The notes below the pieces were generated by a model, which was not told where the DNA came from, ran no database searches, and worked only from the letters and a program-made list of their open reading frames with translations. A stretch of 64,000 nucleotides of DNA. Source: Betaproteobacteria bacterium. GTDB taxonomy: Bacteria; Pseudomonadota; Gammaproteobacteria; Burkholderiales; Burkholderiaceae_C. Below are positions 35,533 through 47,800 of this stretch, one piece after another. How positions within the stretch are numbered: position 1 is the first letter of the stretch; the number at the start of each line of letters is the position of its first letter. The translations under genes and the position numbers were made by a program. The stretch covers positions 1 to 64,000 of the forward strand of contig CANGHH010000013.1 in assembly GCA_947453725.1 (NCBI GenBank). Direction: 5' to 3'.

Positions 35533-37830
35533 TCAGCCGCGTCCGCAGAAGTCCGGTACCCGCACGGCACAGACGATGCCTTGGGGCTTGTTCTCGCGCC
35601 AGGCGACCTGGCCGCCCAGCAACTTGACCCGCTTGCGCACGCCGCCCAGCCCCAGGCCGTGTGCCCAGGCCTCGGGCTCGAGGCCCTCGCCATCGTCGGC
35701 CACCTGCAGCGTCAGCGCGCCGCCCTCCAGCAGGAAGTCGACGTCGACCCGCGTGGCGTGGCCGTGGTACAGCGCGTTGCTGACCAGTTCGCGCAGCACC
35801 CGCGTCAGTGCCGACCACTGCACGACCGTCAGCAAGACGTCCTGGTCGTGATCGACATGCCAGCCCAGGCTGGCGTGCGCTGCCGCCAGCCGCTGGGTGA
35901 GGTCGGCCTTCCACTCGGCAGCGGCATGTGACAGCCGCTGCTCGGCGGCGGCCAGCCCGCGGGTCAGCGTCTTCAGGTCCTGCAGCGTGTGGCGGATGTA
36001 GTCTTCCATCTCGCGGCTCTGCGCCTGGTACATCAGCGTCAGCAAGCGAGCGCCGATGTCGTCGTGCAGGTCTTGCGCAATGCGCAGTCGCTCTTCGGCG
36101 CGGCCCCGCTCGACGGCCTGGTCGTAGGCCACTGCGCTGCGCAACTGGTCGACCACGCGGTCGGCCAGGCGGGCATCGTCGATGGTGAACAGGCGCTGGC
36201 CGCGGCCGGCGAAACGCAGCACCAGCGCGCCGGCCCGGGCCTCGTCTTCATCGGTACGGCGCAGCGGCACGACCAGGGCCGCGCCTTGGCCCATGATGCG
36301 CGCGCGCGCCGGCACCCGTTCGACCTGCTGGACCTCCAGCGGTTCGAACAGATCGCACAGCAGGGCGCCGAGCACCGCCGTGTAGCGCGCGGGCCCGAGC
36401 TGCACCTCGCGGGCAGCCCGGTACAGGCGATCGAACGTGCGCTCGGTGGTCAACAGGCTGCTGGCCAGCAGGTGGCTGACCAGCCACTGCCGGACGCCGG
36501 CATAAAGGGCCAGCGCGGTGAACACCGAGATGGTCAGCGAGGTCGTCGAGCCCATCGAGAACCCGGCAATGAACAGCAGGTCGAGCGCGGTGGCCACCGT
36601 GCTGATGCCGGCCAGCAGCGCGAATTCGCGCAACAGCTGCTGGCTGCGACCCAGTGCGGGTACCGTCAGCAGCAGCACGGCGAAACTCAGGGCCCAGCCG
36701 ACCGACACGCCCTCGGCCACGATCGCGCCGGTGTCGGGCAGGTCCGCCGTCCAGGCCACGGCCGCGGTCGCCGCCGTGAAGGCCAGCACCGCGATCGCGG
36801 CGTAGCGGCGCATCACCAGCGCGTAGGGGTTGGGCTCCAGGCGGTAGGAATGGCCGATCGCGGCCAGCGCCGCGCCAGCCAGGCCCAGGCAGGCACCCTG
36901 GGCCCACCACCACAGCGACCCGACTGCACCGAGTTCGCCAGCGGTGCCCGGTGCACCGGCCTGGGCCAGCAGCAGCCAGGCGGGCAAGGTCAGCCAGGCG
37001 GCGGCGGCTGCCAGTCCGGCGTAGGGCAGCCGGCGCGGGCTCAGGGTCCAGGCCTGCAGCGCGGCGGCGGCCGTGCCGAGGTCGAGCACGACCCGCCAGG
37101 ACAGCGCGGTCAGCCAGTCGGCTGCGGGCAGACCCGGTCCGGGGGTGGTTTCCACCGCGACCGAGACCAGGTTGAGGGCCTGGCAGAGGGCCATCGCCAG
37201 GAACAGCAGGCTGCCGGGCTGCGGCCGGGCGAGCACCAGCACGACGCCCAGCAGGTAGACCATCAGCGCCAGTCCCAGCAAGGGCCAGAACAGCAGGCCC
37301 AGCCCGACGTAAGCCCGGGGCGCCGGCGTCAGCGTCACCGCGCTGCCATCGGTGAACCGCAACTGGATGGCGCCGCTGTCCAGCGCCTGCGACCAGGCCC
37401 GCTGCTGCGCGATCTGCTCGGCGCGCGCGACTTCGTCGGGCTGCCAGCGCGAGGCGCGGTGCAGGATGCGGGCGTCGACGGCGGTGGCCAGGCCGCTGGC
37501 CCCCTGGATTTCCCGCAGGGCCCGGCCCTGATGCGCCACCAGGGCTGGCAGCTTGCTGTGGCCGAGCACCAACCGGCCGTCGGCATCGGCCTGCCAGACG
37601 CCATCCAGCTGCGGCCCCGCCGCCAGCCAGCGGACCAGCGAAAACACCGCCAGGCAGCCCAGCAAGGCCGCCAAGACCAGCGTCCGGCGGCGCCAGCCTA
37701 TCCAGGTGTTGGGACGATCGCGATCGAGTCCGGCCTCGAAGGCGCTGGCATCGAAGGCCGGTTCACCCGGTCCCCGCTCACCGCGCACCGACCGGCTGTT
37801 CGGGTCCGGCTGCGCGGCTTCGGCCTTCAT
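35533..37830 (-). CDS. Membrane histidine kinase, NarX/DegS type
   Basis: 765 aa. One TM helix at about 47-68, a periplasmic segment, then seven or so TM helices between about 165 and 450. Next comes a linker and HisKA_3 with QDLHDDIGARLL (H589), and a HATPase domain with ELVSNALYHG and GLGLGGVRKRVKLLGG. The layout is that of a 7TM-sensor kinase that signals to a NarL-type regulator, encoded 49 bp upstream. The stimulus is not evident. The C-terminus is short, ending right after the ATPase domain. Confidence 0.85.
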   Translation of the reverse strand: MKAEAAQPDPNSRSVRGERGPGEPAFDASAFEAGLDRDRPNTWIGWRRRTLVLAALLGCLAVFSLVRWLAAGPQLDGVWQADADGRLVLGHSKLPALVAHQGRALREIQGASGLATAVDARILHRASRWQPDEVARAEQIAQQRAWSQALDSGAIQLRFTDGSAVTLTPAPRAYVGLGLLFWPLLGLALMVYLLGVVLVLARPQPGSLLFLAMALCQALNLVSVAVETTPGPGLPAADWLTALSWRVVLDLGTAAAALQAWTLSPRRLPYAGLAAAAAWLTLPAWLLLAQAGAPGTAGELGAVGSLWWWAQGACLGLAGAALAAIGHSYRLEPNPYALVMRRYAAIAVLAFTAATAAVAWTADLPDTGAIVAEGVSVGWALSFAVLLLTVPALGRSQQLLREFALLAGISTVATALDLLFIAGFSMGSTTSLTISVFTALALYAGVRQWLVSHLLASSLLTTERTFDRLYRAAREVQLGPARYTAVLGALLCDLFEPLEVQQVERVPARARIMGQGAALVVPLRRTDEDEARAGALVLRFAGRGQRLFTIDDARLADRVVDQLRSAVAYDQAVERGRAEERLRIAQDLHDDIGARLLTLMYQAQSREMEDYIRHTLQDLKTLTRGLAAAEQRLSHAAAEWKADLTQRLAAAHASLGWHVDHDQDVLLTVVQWSALTRVLRELVSNALYHGHATRVDVDFLLEGGALTLQVADDGEGLEPEAWAHGLGLGGVRKRVKLLGGQVAWRENKPQGIVCAVRVPDFCGRG

Positions 37831-37879
37831 CGCCTGGCTGGTCGCCTGACCGCGGCGGCAGTTGGCGGGCCGCCGGGCC

Positions 37880-38617
37880 TCAGACCAGGCCTTGCTTGCT
37901 GGCCAGCACGGCCGCCTCGGCCCGGCTGGATACGTTCAGCTTCTTGTAGATCGACTTGATGTGGTCGTTGACGGTGAACCACTTGATGCCCATCAGGCTG
38001 GCGATTTCCTTGATCGTGAAGCCCTTGCTGAGGTAGGTCAGGACTTCACTTTCACGCGGCGTCAGGCGTTCGTGGTCAGGCGCCTTCTCCAGCGGGACGG
38101 GCTTGCTGGTGGTCAGTGAACTGGCGGGCAGGAACCCTGAATCGCCGGCCGGGTGATCGCCCGCCGGGCCGTGCCGGAAGTGGGTCAGCAAGCGCCGCGC
38201 GATGGCCGGCGACAGCGGCGGCTGGCCGCGCACGATCTTCTGCAATTCCTCGACCAGCACCTCGAAGCGGTCTTCCTTCAGCAGATAGCCATCGGCGCCG
38301 CACTGCAGCGCCGGGAAGAGGTGATCGTCGTCGGAATACAGCGTGGTGACGATCTTGGTGGCCGGGTAGTGGCGCAGTTCGGCCAGCAGTTCCATGCCGT
38401 TGCCGTCGGGCAGTTCCAGGTCGACCAGGATCAGCTTGAAGGGGTCAACGCCGTGCAACCCCTGCGCGCCGCCGGTCAGCGAGATATGCCGCCGCGCCGC
38501 CTCCAGGTCGCCGGCTTCGGTGATCACCATCAGATCGCTGAAACTTTCGCGCACCACGCGGCACAGGAAGCTGCGTGCTACCGGGTTGTCTTCGAGGATC
38601 AGCACCTTGACCGTCAT
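37880..38617 (-). CDS. NarL/LuxR-type response regulator
   Basis: 245 aa. Receiver domain with acidic pair LEDN, phospho-acceptor D66 in ILVDLELPDG, and Lys in YLLKED. The LuxR-type HTH is LTPRESEVLTYLSKGFTIKEIASLMGIKWFTVNDHI. A proline/serine linker of about 40 residues joins the two. It is first in the operon with the kinase, its evident partner. Confidence 0.88.
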   Translation of the reverse strand: MTVKVLILEDNPVARSFLCRVVRESFSDLMVITEAGDLEAARRHISLTGGAQGLHGVDPFKLILVDLELPDGNGMELLAELRHYPATKIVTTLYSDDDHLFPALQCGADGYLLKEDRFEVLVEELQKIVRGQPPLSPAIARRLLTHFRHGPAGDHPAGDSGFLPASSLTTSKPVPLEKAPDHERLTPRESEVLTYLSKGFTIKEIASLMGIKWFTVNDHIKSIYKKLNVSSRAEAAVLASKQGLV

Positions 38618-38685
38618 ATTTGAGCTCTCCTGCAGCGCAGGGCGATGCTAGCGCCAAAACTAGGGGGGCCTGTGCCTCAGCGACC

Positions 38686-39663
38686 TCAGGGATTGACCAA
38701 CAACAACTTCCCCATCACCTGGCGCGACCCCATGCGCGCGTAGGCCGAACGAATCTCGCTCATCGGGATCTCGCGGTCGATGACCGGCTTGATCAAACCC
38801 TTCGCATACCACTGCGCCAGTTGCTGCAGGGCCGCGGCGCTGGCCTTGGTTTCGCGCTTGACGAAGTCGCCCCAGAACACCCCCACCACGGAGGCCCCCT
38901 TCAGCAGCGCCAGGTTCCAGGGCAGCGCCGGGATGCCGCCGCCCGCAAAGCCGATCACCAGGTAGCGGCCGCGCCAGGCGATCGAGCGGAAAACCGGTTC
39001 GGCCAGGTCGCCGCCCACCGGGTCGTAGACCACGTCGGGCCCCTTGCCGTCGGTCAGCGCCTTCAGCGTCGCGCGGACGTCCTGGTGGCTGTAGTTCAAG
39101 GTGGCGTCGGCGCCCATCGCGCGGCACAGGGCGCACTTCTCGTCGGTGGAGGCGGCGGCGATGACGCGAGCGCCTGCGGCCTTGGCGATCTGCAGGGCTG
39201 CCGTGCCGACGCCGCCGGCCGCACCGAGGACCAGCACGGTCTCGCCAGCCTTCAGGGCCGCGCGGTCCATCAGCGCGTGGTGCGAGGTGCCGTAGGTCAT
39301 CGCGAAGGCGGCGCCGTCACGGACCGCGAAACCGGGCGGCAGCGGGATCACGCGGCTGGCCTCGACGATGGCGTGGGTGCCGAAGCCGCCCGTGCCGGCG
39401 ATGGCCGCCACCGGGTCGCCCGGCAACAGGTGCGTGACGCCGGCGCCCACCGCATCGATGCGGCCGGCGTATTCCGACCCGGGCACGAAGGGCAGCGGGG
39501 GCTTGAACTGGTACTTGCCTTCAACGATCAGCAGATCGGGGAAGTTCAGGCTCGCGGCCTCGATCGCCACGCGCACTTCGCCCGCTTTCGGCTCGGGCGT
39601 GGGGAGCTCTTTCCATTGCAGCGCGTCGACGCCGTCCAGTGTTTCGCAAAGCCAAGCGTGCAT
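38686..39663 (-). CDS. NADPH:quinone oxidoreductase family protein (zinc-free MDR)
   Basis: 325 aa, the family's usual length. GroES-like N-terminus with VPGSEYAGRIDAVGAGV, a Rossmann NADPH site LGAAGGVGTAALQIAKAAGA, and C-terminal MGSRQVMGKLLL. Structural-zinc cysteines are absent, as in QOR1-type enzymes. It reduces quinones or enals with NADPH. Start ATG 39663 begins the typical MHAWLCE...; a longer upstream frame has no coding character. Confidence 0.85.
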   Translation of the reverse strand: MHAWLCETLDGVDALQWKELPTPEPKAGEVRVAIEAASLNFPDLLIVEGKYQFKPPLPFVPGSEYAGRIDAVGAGVTHLLPGDPVAAIAGTGGFGTHAIVEASRVIPLPPGFAVRDGAAFAMTYGTSHHALMDRAALKAGETVLVLGAAGGVGTAALQIAKAAGARVIAAASTDEKCALCRAMGADATLNYSHQDVRATLKALTDGKGPDVVYDPVGGDLAEPVFRSIAWRGRYLVIGFAGGGIPALPWNLALLKGASVVGVFWGDFVKRETKASAAALQQLAQWYAKGLIKPVIDREIPMSEIRSAYARMGSRQVMGKLLLVNP

Positions 39664-40015
39664 CGTGATGTCCTTTGAATTCGGGTGCGGCGAATGATAG
39701 GCAGCGGGCCCGAGCCCCGTCGACGCGTGCGCGACATCGGTGCAGCCGTGCCGCGACAAGGCCGGGCGCTGTGCGGCCTCCAGCCGCGCCGGCAGCGAGC
39801 GGGCCTGCACGCGGGCGCAGCCCCGCGACCAGTCGCACCCGGTTGTGCACGCGCTGGAATTCGACGATCTGGGCGCCGCGGACGACCTTGACCGGCATCC
39901 CCATCAAGCCGCCCAGCACCCAGGCGACGCCGATGCCGGACTTGATCTTCGGCGACAGCAGCAGCCAGCGGGGCAGGGCGGTGCAACGGCGCGGGGTGCG
40001 TGCCGGCGGGCCGGC
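39664..40015. other. Intergenic region, no confident gene
   Basis: About 350 bp between the oxidoreductase start and the ettA stop. One minus-strand frame (about 40010-39780, with WLLLSPKIKSGIGVAWVLGG and PVKVVRGAQIVEFQRVHNRV) has some coding character but lacks a start with ribosome site. It could be a remnant of a small gene. Confidence 0.35.
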
Positions 40016-41680
<1,665 letters not shown>

Positions 41681-41936
41681 GGGTCGTGGGGGTCGTTCGA
41701 GGATGGTGGGGCACGGGCAGGCCGAAAGAGATGGCCTGCAACAAGGCCTATTGTCCATCGAAGGCCGACATCGGCCAGCCCGTTAGAATGGCGTCTGCGC
41801 AGCGGCCCCCAGTCATCGCGGCGCGGTCGATTTCCCGACGGTCCTCTCCATCTCTCGCGCCTTCCGACTGGTGCACCCGTCCTGGGTGACAGCAGGCTGC
41901 GAACCACGGCTCCCCCCGAGCCTGAGCAAAAATCCC

Positions 41937-43349
41937 ATGTTATTCACCGAACTCGGCCTGTCCGAGCCGCTCCTGCGTGCCGTTGCGGACCAGGGCTACG
42001 ACACCCCCACCCCGATCCAGGCGCAAGCCATTCCGCAAGTGCTGAAGGGCGGCGATCTGCTGGCCGGCGCACAGACCGGCACCGGCAAGACGGCCGGTTT
42101 CGTGCTGCCGATGCTGCAGCGCCTGATGGCCGAGCCGGCGCGCAAGGATGCCCGCGGCCGCGTGCCGATCCGTGCATTGATCCTGACGCCGACCCGCGAA
42201 CTCGCCGCCCAGGTCGAAGAAAGCGTGCGCATCTACGGCAAGTACCTGCCGCTGACCAGCATGGTCATGTTCGGCGGCGTCGGCATGTCGCCGCAGGTCG
42301 ACAGGCTGCGCAAGGGCATCGACATCCTGGTGGCAACGCCCGGCCGCCTGCTTGACCACCACCAGCAGCGCACGCTGGACCTGAGCCAGGTCGAGATCTT
42401 CGTGCTCGACGAAGCCGACCGCATGCTCGACATGGGCTTCGTCCACGACATCAAGAAGGTGCTGGCCGTGATTCCGGTGAAGAAGCAGAGCCTGCTGTTC
42501 TCGGCGACCTTCAGCGACGAGATCAAGGCCCTGGCCGACAAGCTGCTCAACGCCCCGGCGCTGATCGAAGTGGCGCGCCGCAACCAGACCAACGAGTCCA
42601 TCGCGCAGCTGGTGCACCCGGTGGGCCGTGAGCGCAAGAAAGATCTGCTGGCTCACCTGATCAAGACCGGCGACTGGCACCAGGTGCTGGTCTTCACGCG
42701 CATGAAACACGGCGCCAACCGGCTGTGCGATTTCCTGAACGACAGTGGCATCAGCGCGATGGCCATCCACGGCAACAAGAGCCAGACGGCGCGCACCAAG
42801 GCGCTGGCCGACTTCAAGGCCGGCAGTCTGGCCGTGCTGGTGGCCACCGACATCGCGGCGCGCGGCATCGACATCGACCAGCTGCCCCACGTCGTGAATT
42901 TCGAGCTGCCCAACGTGCCGGAAGACTATGTGCACCGCATCGGCCGCACCGGCCGCGCCGGCGCCCAGGGCGAGGCCGTCAGTCTGGTCTGCCTGGACGA
43001 AGAGATCTTCCTGCGCGACATCGAGAAGCTGATCAAGCGCAGCATCCCGCGCCAGGACGTGCCGGGCTTCGAGCCGCCGGCCAACGAGAAGGCCGAACCC
43101 ATCGTGCTGGGCCGCATGACCATCGGCATCGGTGGCACGCAGCGCAACGGCGGCGGCGGTGGTGGTGGTGGTGGCCGCGGTGGCCGCCCAGGCGGCGGTG
43201 GCGGCGGTGGCGGCGGCGCAGGCCGTGGCGGCCCGCCGCGTTCGACCAGCGGTGGTGGCGGCCGGCCCGGTGGCCCGTCGTCGGGTGGCGGTGGCCGACC
43301 GGGCGGGGCGCGTCCGCCTGCCGGCCGGGGCGGTCCGCCCAAGCGCTGA
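41937..43349 (+). CDS. rhlE: DEAD-box RNA helicase, RhlE-like
   Basis: 470 aa. Q-motif ([13 protein letters not shown]), [33 protein letters not shown] and [10 protein letters not shown] are all present. After residue 405 the tail is almost only Gly, Arg and Pro (RGG-like), an RNA-binding extension common in beta-proteobacterial RhlE. It remodels RNA in ribosome assembly and decay. The start at 41937 ([13 protein letters not shown]) lies at the conserved N-terminus. Confidence 0.85.
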   Translation: MLFTELGLSEPLLRAVADQGYDTPTPIQAQAIPQVLKGGDLLAGAQTGTGKTAGFVLPMLQRLMAEPARKDARGRVPIRALILTPTRELAAQVEESVRIYGKYLPLTSMVMFGGVGMSPQVDRLRKGIDILVATPGRLLDHHQQRTLDLSQVEIFVLDEADRMLDMGFVHDIKKVLAVIPVKKQSLLFSATFSDEIKALADKLLNAPALIEVARRNQTNESIAQLVHPVGRERKKDLLAHLIKTGDWHQVLVFTRMKHGANRLCDFLNDSGISAMAIHGNKSQTARTKALADFKAGSLAVLVATDIAARGIDIDQLPHVVNFELPNVPEDYVHRIGRTGRAGAQGEAVSLVCLDEEIFLRDIEKLIKRSIPRQDVPGFEPPANEKAEPIVLGRMTIGIGGTQRNGGGGGGGGGRGGRPGGGGGGGGGAGRGGPPRSTSGGGGRPGGPSSGGGGRPGGARPPAGRGGPPKR

Positions 43350-43366
43350 GTTCGCGCTGCCATGAA

Positions 43367-43398
43367 CGGAAACAGCCGCCCTCGGGCGGCTGTTTCCG
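43367..43398. terminator. Strong bidirectional terminator
   Basis: CGGAAACAGCCGCCC pairs with GGGCGGCTGTTTCCG, a 15-bp stem with a 2-nt loop, between the convergent rhlE and outer-membrane-factor genes. Confidence 0.8.
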
Positions 43399-43400
43399 TT

Positions 43401-44873
43401 TCAGCGGGTGGTGTCGTTCCAGCCCCCACCCAGCACCCGGTACAGCGCCACCGCGTTCTGCTGGACCTGCGCCTGCACCTGGACCAGCGCCAGTTGCGCC
43501 GCGTACAGCGAGCGCTGCGCGTCCAGCAACTCCAGCCCGCTGCTGGCGCCGTTGCGGTAGCGCAGTTCGGTCAGGTCGAGGCGACCCTGTTCGGCCTGCA
43601 CCAGCGCGGCCTGCGCGCCCAACTGGTCCTGCAGCGTGCTGCGGCCGGCCAGCGCGTCGGCGACTTCGCGGAAGGCCGTCTGGATGGCCTTCTCGTACTG
43701 CGCGATGGCGATGTCGCGCGCCGCCACGCTGAAGGCCAGGTTGGCCTGGTTGCGGCCGGCGTCGAAGATCGGCTGCAGCAGCTGCGGCGCAAAGCTCCAG
43801 GCGCCGCTGCCGGCCTTGAACAGCCCGCTCAGCGCCCCGCTGACGCTGCCCAGGCTGCCGGTCAGCGTGATCTTCGGGAAGAAGGCGGCGCGGGCGGCAC
43901 CGATGTTGGCGTTCGCAGCGATCAGTTGCCCTTCGGCCTGGCGCACATCGGGGCGGCGCGCCAGCACCTCGGACGGGATGCCGGCCGGCACGTCCGGCAG
44001 CGGCGGGTGGGCCGCCAGACCGGCCGCCGCCCCTGCCGGGGCGTCTGGCGGGGTGTCCAGCGGGCTGTCGATCGGAAGCGCCTGCCCCAGCGGCTGGCCC
44101 AGGAGAAGCACCAGCGCGTTCTCGTCGAGCGCGCGCTGCCGTTGCTGCTGCGCCAGGCCGGCGCGGGCCGCTGCCAGCAGCGACTCGCTGCTGCGCAGGT
44201 CGAGCAGTGACGAGGCGCCGTTTTCGTAGCGCAGCCGGGTCAGGCGCTGCGTGTCCTGCCGCGTCTGCAGCGTCTGCCGCGTGACGCGCAGCGCGGCGTC
44301 GTCGGCCTGCAGCGCCAGGTGGGCCGTGGCCACGCCGGCGATCAGGCTGATCTGCACCGCCTGGCGCGCCGCCTGGCTGGCCAGCAGTTGCTGCGTCGCC
44401 GCGTCGCCCAGGCTGCGGACGCGGCTGAACAGGTCGAGTTCATAGGTCGGAACCTGCAGGCCGGCGCTGTAGAGGCTGCTGACGCCGCCGCTGGCGGTGG
44501 GCTGGCGTGCGCCGGTCAGTCCGGCGTTCAGCGTCGGCCACAAGTCGGCTTCGCGCAGGCCGGCCGTGGCGCGGGCCTGTTCGATGTTGAGCACGGCGAT
44601 GCGCAGGTCGCGGTTGTGCTGCAGCGCGATCTCGATCAGGCGGCGCAGGTTTGCGTCGCCGAAGAACTGCTGCCAGCGCAGGTCGGCCGCGGCCGTGGCG
44701 CTGGCCGCCGGTGCGGACGCTGCTGCGTTCGCTGGCGCAGCCTGCGGAAAGCGATCGGCCACCGGCGGGACCGGCCGTTCGTAGGCCGGTGCCACGGCGC
44801 CACAGGCGCCGAGCAGCGCGGTACCGACCAGCGAAGTGCCGAGCAGCGCCCTGGCGAGCAGGCGCGGGCTCAT
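43401..44873 (-). CDS. RND efflux outer membrane factor (OprM/NodT family)
   Basis: 490 aa. Lipoprotein signal with lipobox LLGACG at the N-terminus, then two repeated OEP domains of long helices (GLREADLWPTLNAGL..., NIGAARAAFFPKITL...) that form the TolC-like tunnel. Its ATG overlaps the RND pump stop (ATGA), so it is made with the pump. The product is an outer-membrane trimer docking to the adaptor at 48047. Confidence 0.88.
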   Translation of the reverse strand: MSPRLLARALLGTSLVGTALLGACGAVAPAYERPVPPVADRFPQAAPANAAASAPAASATAAADLRWQQFFGDANLRRLIEIALQHNRDLRIAVLNIEQARATAGLREADLWPTLNAGLTGARQPTASGGVSSLYSAGLQVPTYELDLFSRVRSLGDAATQQLLASQAARQAVQISLIAGVATAHLALQADDAALRVTRQTLQTRQDTQRLTRLRYENGASSLLDLRSSESLLAAARAGLAQQQRQRALDENALVLLLGQPLGQALPIDSPLDTPPDAPAGAAAGLAAHPPLPDVPAGIPSEVLARRPDVRQAEGQLIAANANIGAARAAFFPKITLTGSLGSVSGALSGLFKAGSGAWSFAPQLLQPIFDAGRNQANLAFSVAARDIAIAQYEKAIQTAFREVADALAGRSTLQDQLGAQAALVQAEQGRLDLTELRYRNGASSGLELLDAQRSLYAAQLALVQVQAQVQQNAVALYRVLGGGWNDTTR

Positions 44874-47800
44874 CGCTGGTCCTCCTGCGCGGGCTGGGTG
44901 CCGATGACTTCGCTGTCGTGCGCGTATTGCCGCCGCTGTCGCTCGCTGCCCTTGAAGACGCGTCGCACCAGCACGAAGAAGATCGGCACGAAGAAGACGG
45001 CCAGCAGGGTCGCGCTGATCATGCCGCCCATCACGCCGGTGCCGATGGCGCGCTGACTGGCCGAGCCGGCGCCGCTGGCCAGCACCAGCGGCAGCACGCC
45101 CAGGATGAAGGCCAGCGAGGTCATCAGGATCGGCCGGAAGCGCAGGTGCGCGGCCTGGAGCACCGATTCGACCAGGCCCAGGCCGCGGGCGTGCAGGTCC
45201 TTGGCGAACTCGATGATCAGCACCGCGTTCTTGGCCGACAGACCGATGATGGTGATCAGCCCGACCTTGAAGAAGACATCGTTCTCGAGCCCGCGGAAGT
45301 TGGCGCCCAGCACCACGCCGAGCACGCCCAGCGGGACGACCAGGATCACGGCCAGCGGGATCGACCAGCTCTCGTAGAGCGCCGCCAGGCACAGGAAGAC
45401 CGACAGCAGCGAGAAGCCGAAGAGGATCAGCGCGGTGGCGCCCGACAGCTTTTCTTCGCGCGACACGCCCGTCCACTCGGTGGCGAAGCCGGCGGGCAGG
45501 CCGGCTGCCAGGCGCTCCATCTCGGCGATGGCCGCCCCAGTGCTGACGCCCTTGGCCGGCTCGCCGGCGATGCGCATCGTCGGGTAGCCGTTGTAGCGCA
45601 CCGCCTGCATCGTGCCGACGATCCATTCCGTGGTCGCGAAAGCCGACAAGGGCACCGGCTGCCCGGCACTGTTCAGCGCGTTCAGGCGCAGCAGGTCCTC
45701 GGGCTGCATGCGGCTGGGTGCATCGGCCTGCACCACCACCCGTTGCAGCCGCCCGGCGTTGGGGAAGTCGTTGACGTAGCTGCTGCCCAAGGCCGTGCTC
45801 AGCGCGCCGTTGATGGCCGCGAAGCTGACGCCCAGCGCGTTGGCCTTGGCGCGGTCGATGTTCAGCTGCAGCTGGGCCGCGTCCTCCAGACCGTCGGGGC
45901 GCACCGCGGTCAGCAGCGGGCTCTTGCTGGCCAGGCCCAGCAGCTGGTTGCGCGCAGCCAGCAGGCTGGCACGGCCAGCGCCACCCCGGTCTTGCAGCCG
46001 CATCGCGAAGCCGTTGGAGCGACCGAGTTCGCGGATGGCCGGCGGGCTGAGCGGGAAGATGAAGGCGTCACGTATCCGGGCCAGCGCGCCGAAGGCGCGG
46101 CCCACCAGGGCCTGCGCAGAATGCTCGGGCGCCTTGCGCTCGTCCCAGTCCTTCAGCGTGACAAAGGCCAGCGCAGCGTTCTGCCCGGTGCCCGAAAAAT
46201 TGAAGCCCAGCACGGTGACGATGCTCTGCACCTCGGGCTGTTTCAGCATGTAGCCCTCGACCTGCTGCATCACGCCCTGGGTGCGCGACAAGGCCGCACC
46301 GGGCGGCAGCAGCACGTTGACCAGGATGTTGCCCTGGTCCTCGTTGGGCACGAAAGACGTCGGCAGCCTGTTGAACAGCAGCACCACCGCCGCCACGATG
46401 GCCGCGTAGATCACCAGGTAGCGCCCGGCCCGCCGCAGCAGTCGGGCTACCAGGCTTTCGTAGCCCTTCGCGGTGCGGCTGAAACCGCGGTTGAACCAGC
46501 CGAAGAAACCGCGTTTGGCGTGGTGGTGGCCGGCTGCCACCGGCTTGAGGAGCGTGGCGCACAGCGCCGGCGTCAGTGACAGCGCCAGGAAGGCCGAAAA
46601 GGCAATGGCACTGAGCATGACGGCCGCGAACTGGCGGTAGATGTTGCCCACCGCGCCGCTGAAGAAGGCCAGCGGCACGAAGACCGAGATCAGCACCACC
46701 GTGACGCCGATGATCGCGTTGCTGATCTGGCCCATCGCCTTGCGCGTGGCCAGCAGCGGCGGCAGGCCTTCCTCGCTCATGATGCGTTCGACGTTCTCCA
46801 CCACCACGATGGCGTCGTCGACCACGATGCCGATGACCAGCACCATGCCGAACATGGTCAGCACGTTGATCGAAAAGCCCAGCACGAAGAGCGTGGCGAA
46901 GCTGCCCAGCAGCGCCACGGGCACGACCAGCGTCGGAATGATGGTGTAGCGGAAGTTCTGCAGGAACAGGAACATCACCAGGAAGACCAGCGCCACGGCC
47001 TCGACCAGCGTTTCCACGACCTGGCGGATGGAGATGTCGATGAAGCGCGAGCTGTCGAAGGGAATGCTGGCCTTCACGCCGGCCGGGAAGTAGGGCTGCA
47101 GTTCGGCCAGCCGCTGCTTGACGGCCTTGGCCGTGGCCAGCGCATTGCCGGTTGGCGACAGCTGGATGCCGATGCCGGCGGACGGTTCGCCGTCCAGGCG
47201 CGTGCTCAGGCTGTAGGTCTGGGCGCCGAGTTCGATGCGCGCGATGTCCTTGAGCTTGACCGTCGAGCCGTCGGCGTTGGCGCGCAGCACGATGTCACCG
47301 AACTGCCGCGTGGCGCTCAGCTGTCCCTTGACGACCACGGTCGCGAAGATCGTCTGTTCGGGCGTGTTGGGCAGGTCGCCGATGGCGCCTGAGGCGACCT
47401 GCGCGTTCTGCGCCGCGATGGCCGCCGTCACGTCGGCCGCCGACAGCTTGTAGCCGACCAGCTTGGCCGGGTCGATCCAGACCCGCATCGCGCGCTCGGT
47501 GCCGAAGAGCTGGGCCTGGCCGACGCCTGGCACGCGCTGCAGCTCGGGCAGCACGTTGCGCGAGGCGTAGTCGCCCAGGGCCACCGGTTCCATCGCGCCG
47601 CCTTCGCTGGACAGGATGGTGAAGAGCAGGAAGTTGGCGTTGGCCTTGTCGACCCGCACGCCCTGCTGGACCACCGCCTGCGGCAGGCGCGGCGTGGCCC
47701 GGCCGAGCCGGTTCTGCACGTCGACCTGCGCCAGGTCGGGATTGGTGCCGGGCTCGAAGCTCAGGGTGATGCTGCCGCTGCCGTCGGCCTGGGCGACAGA

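Noticed and set aside
35989..37959. 656-aa open frame opposite the histidine kinase
   Set aside because: Gln/Gly/Arg/His-rich shadow, and the kinase motifs are on the other strand.
43140..43340. Simple G-rich repeat tract, possible satellite
   Set aside because: It encodes the Gly/Arg/Pro tail of the DEAD-box helicase, a normal feature of RhlE.
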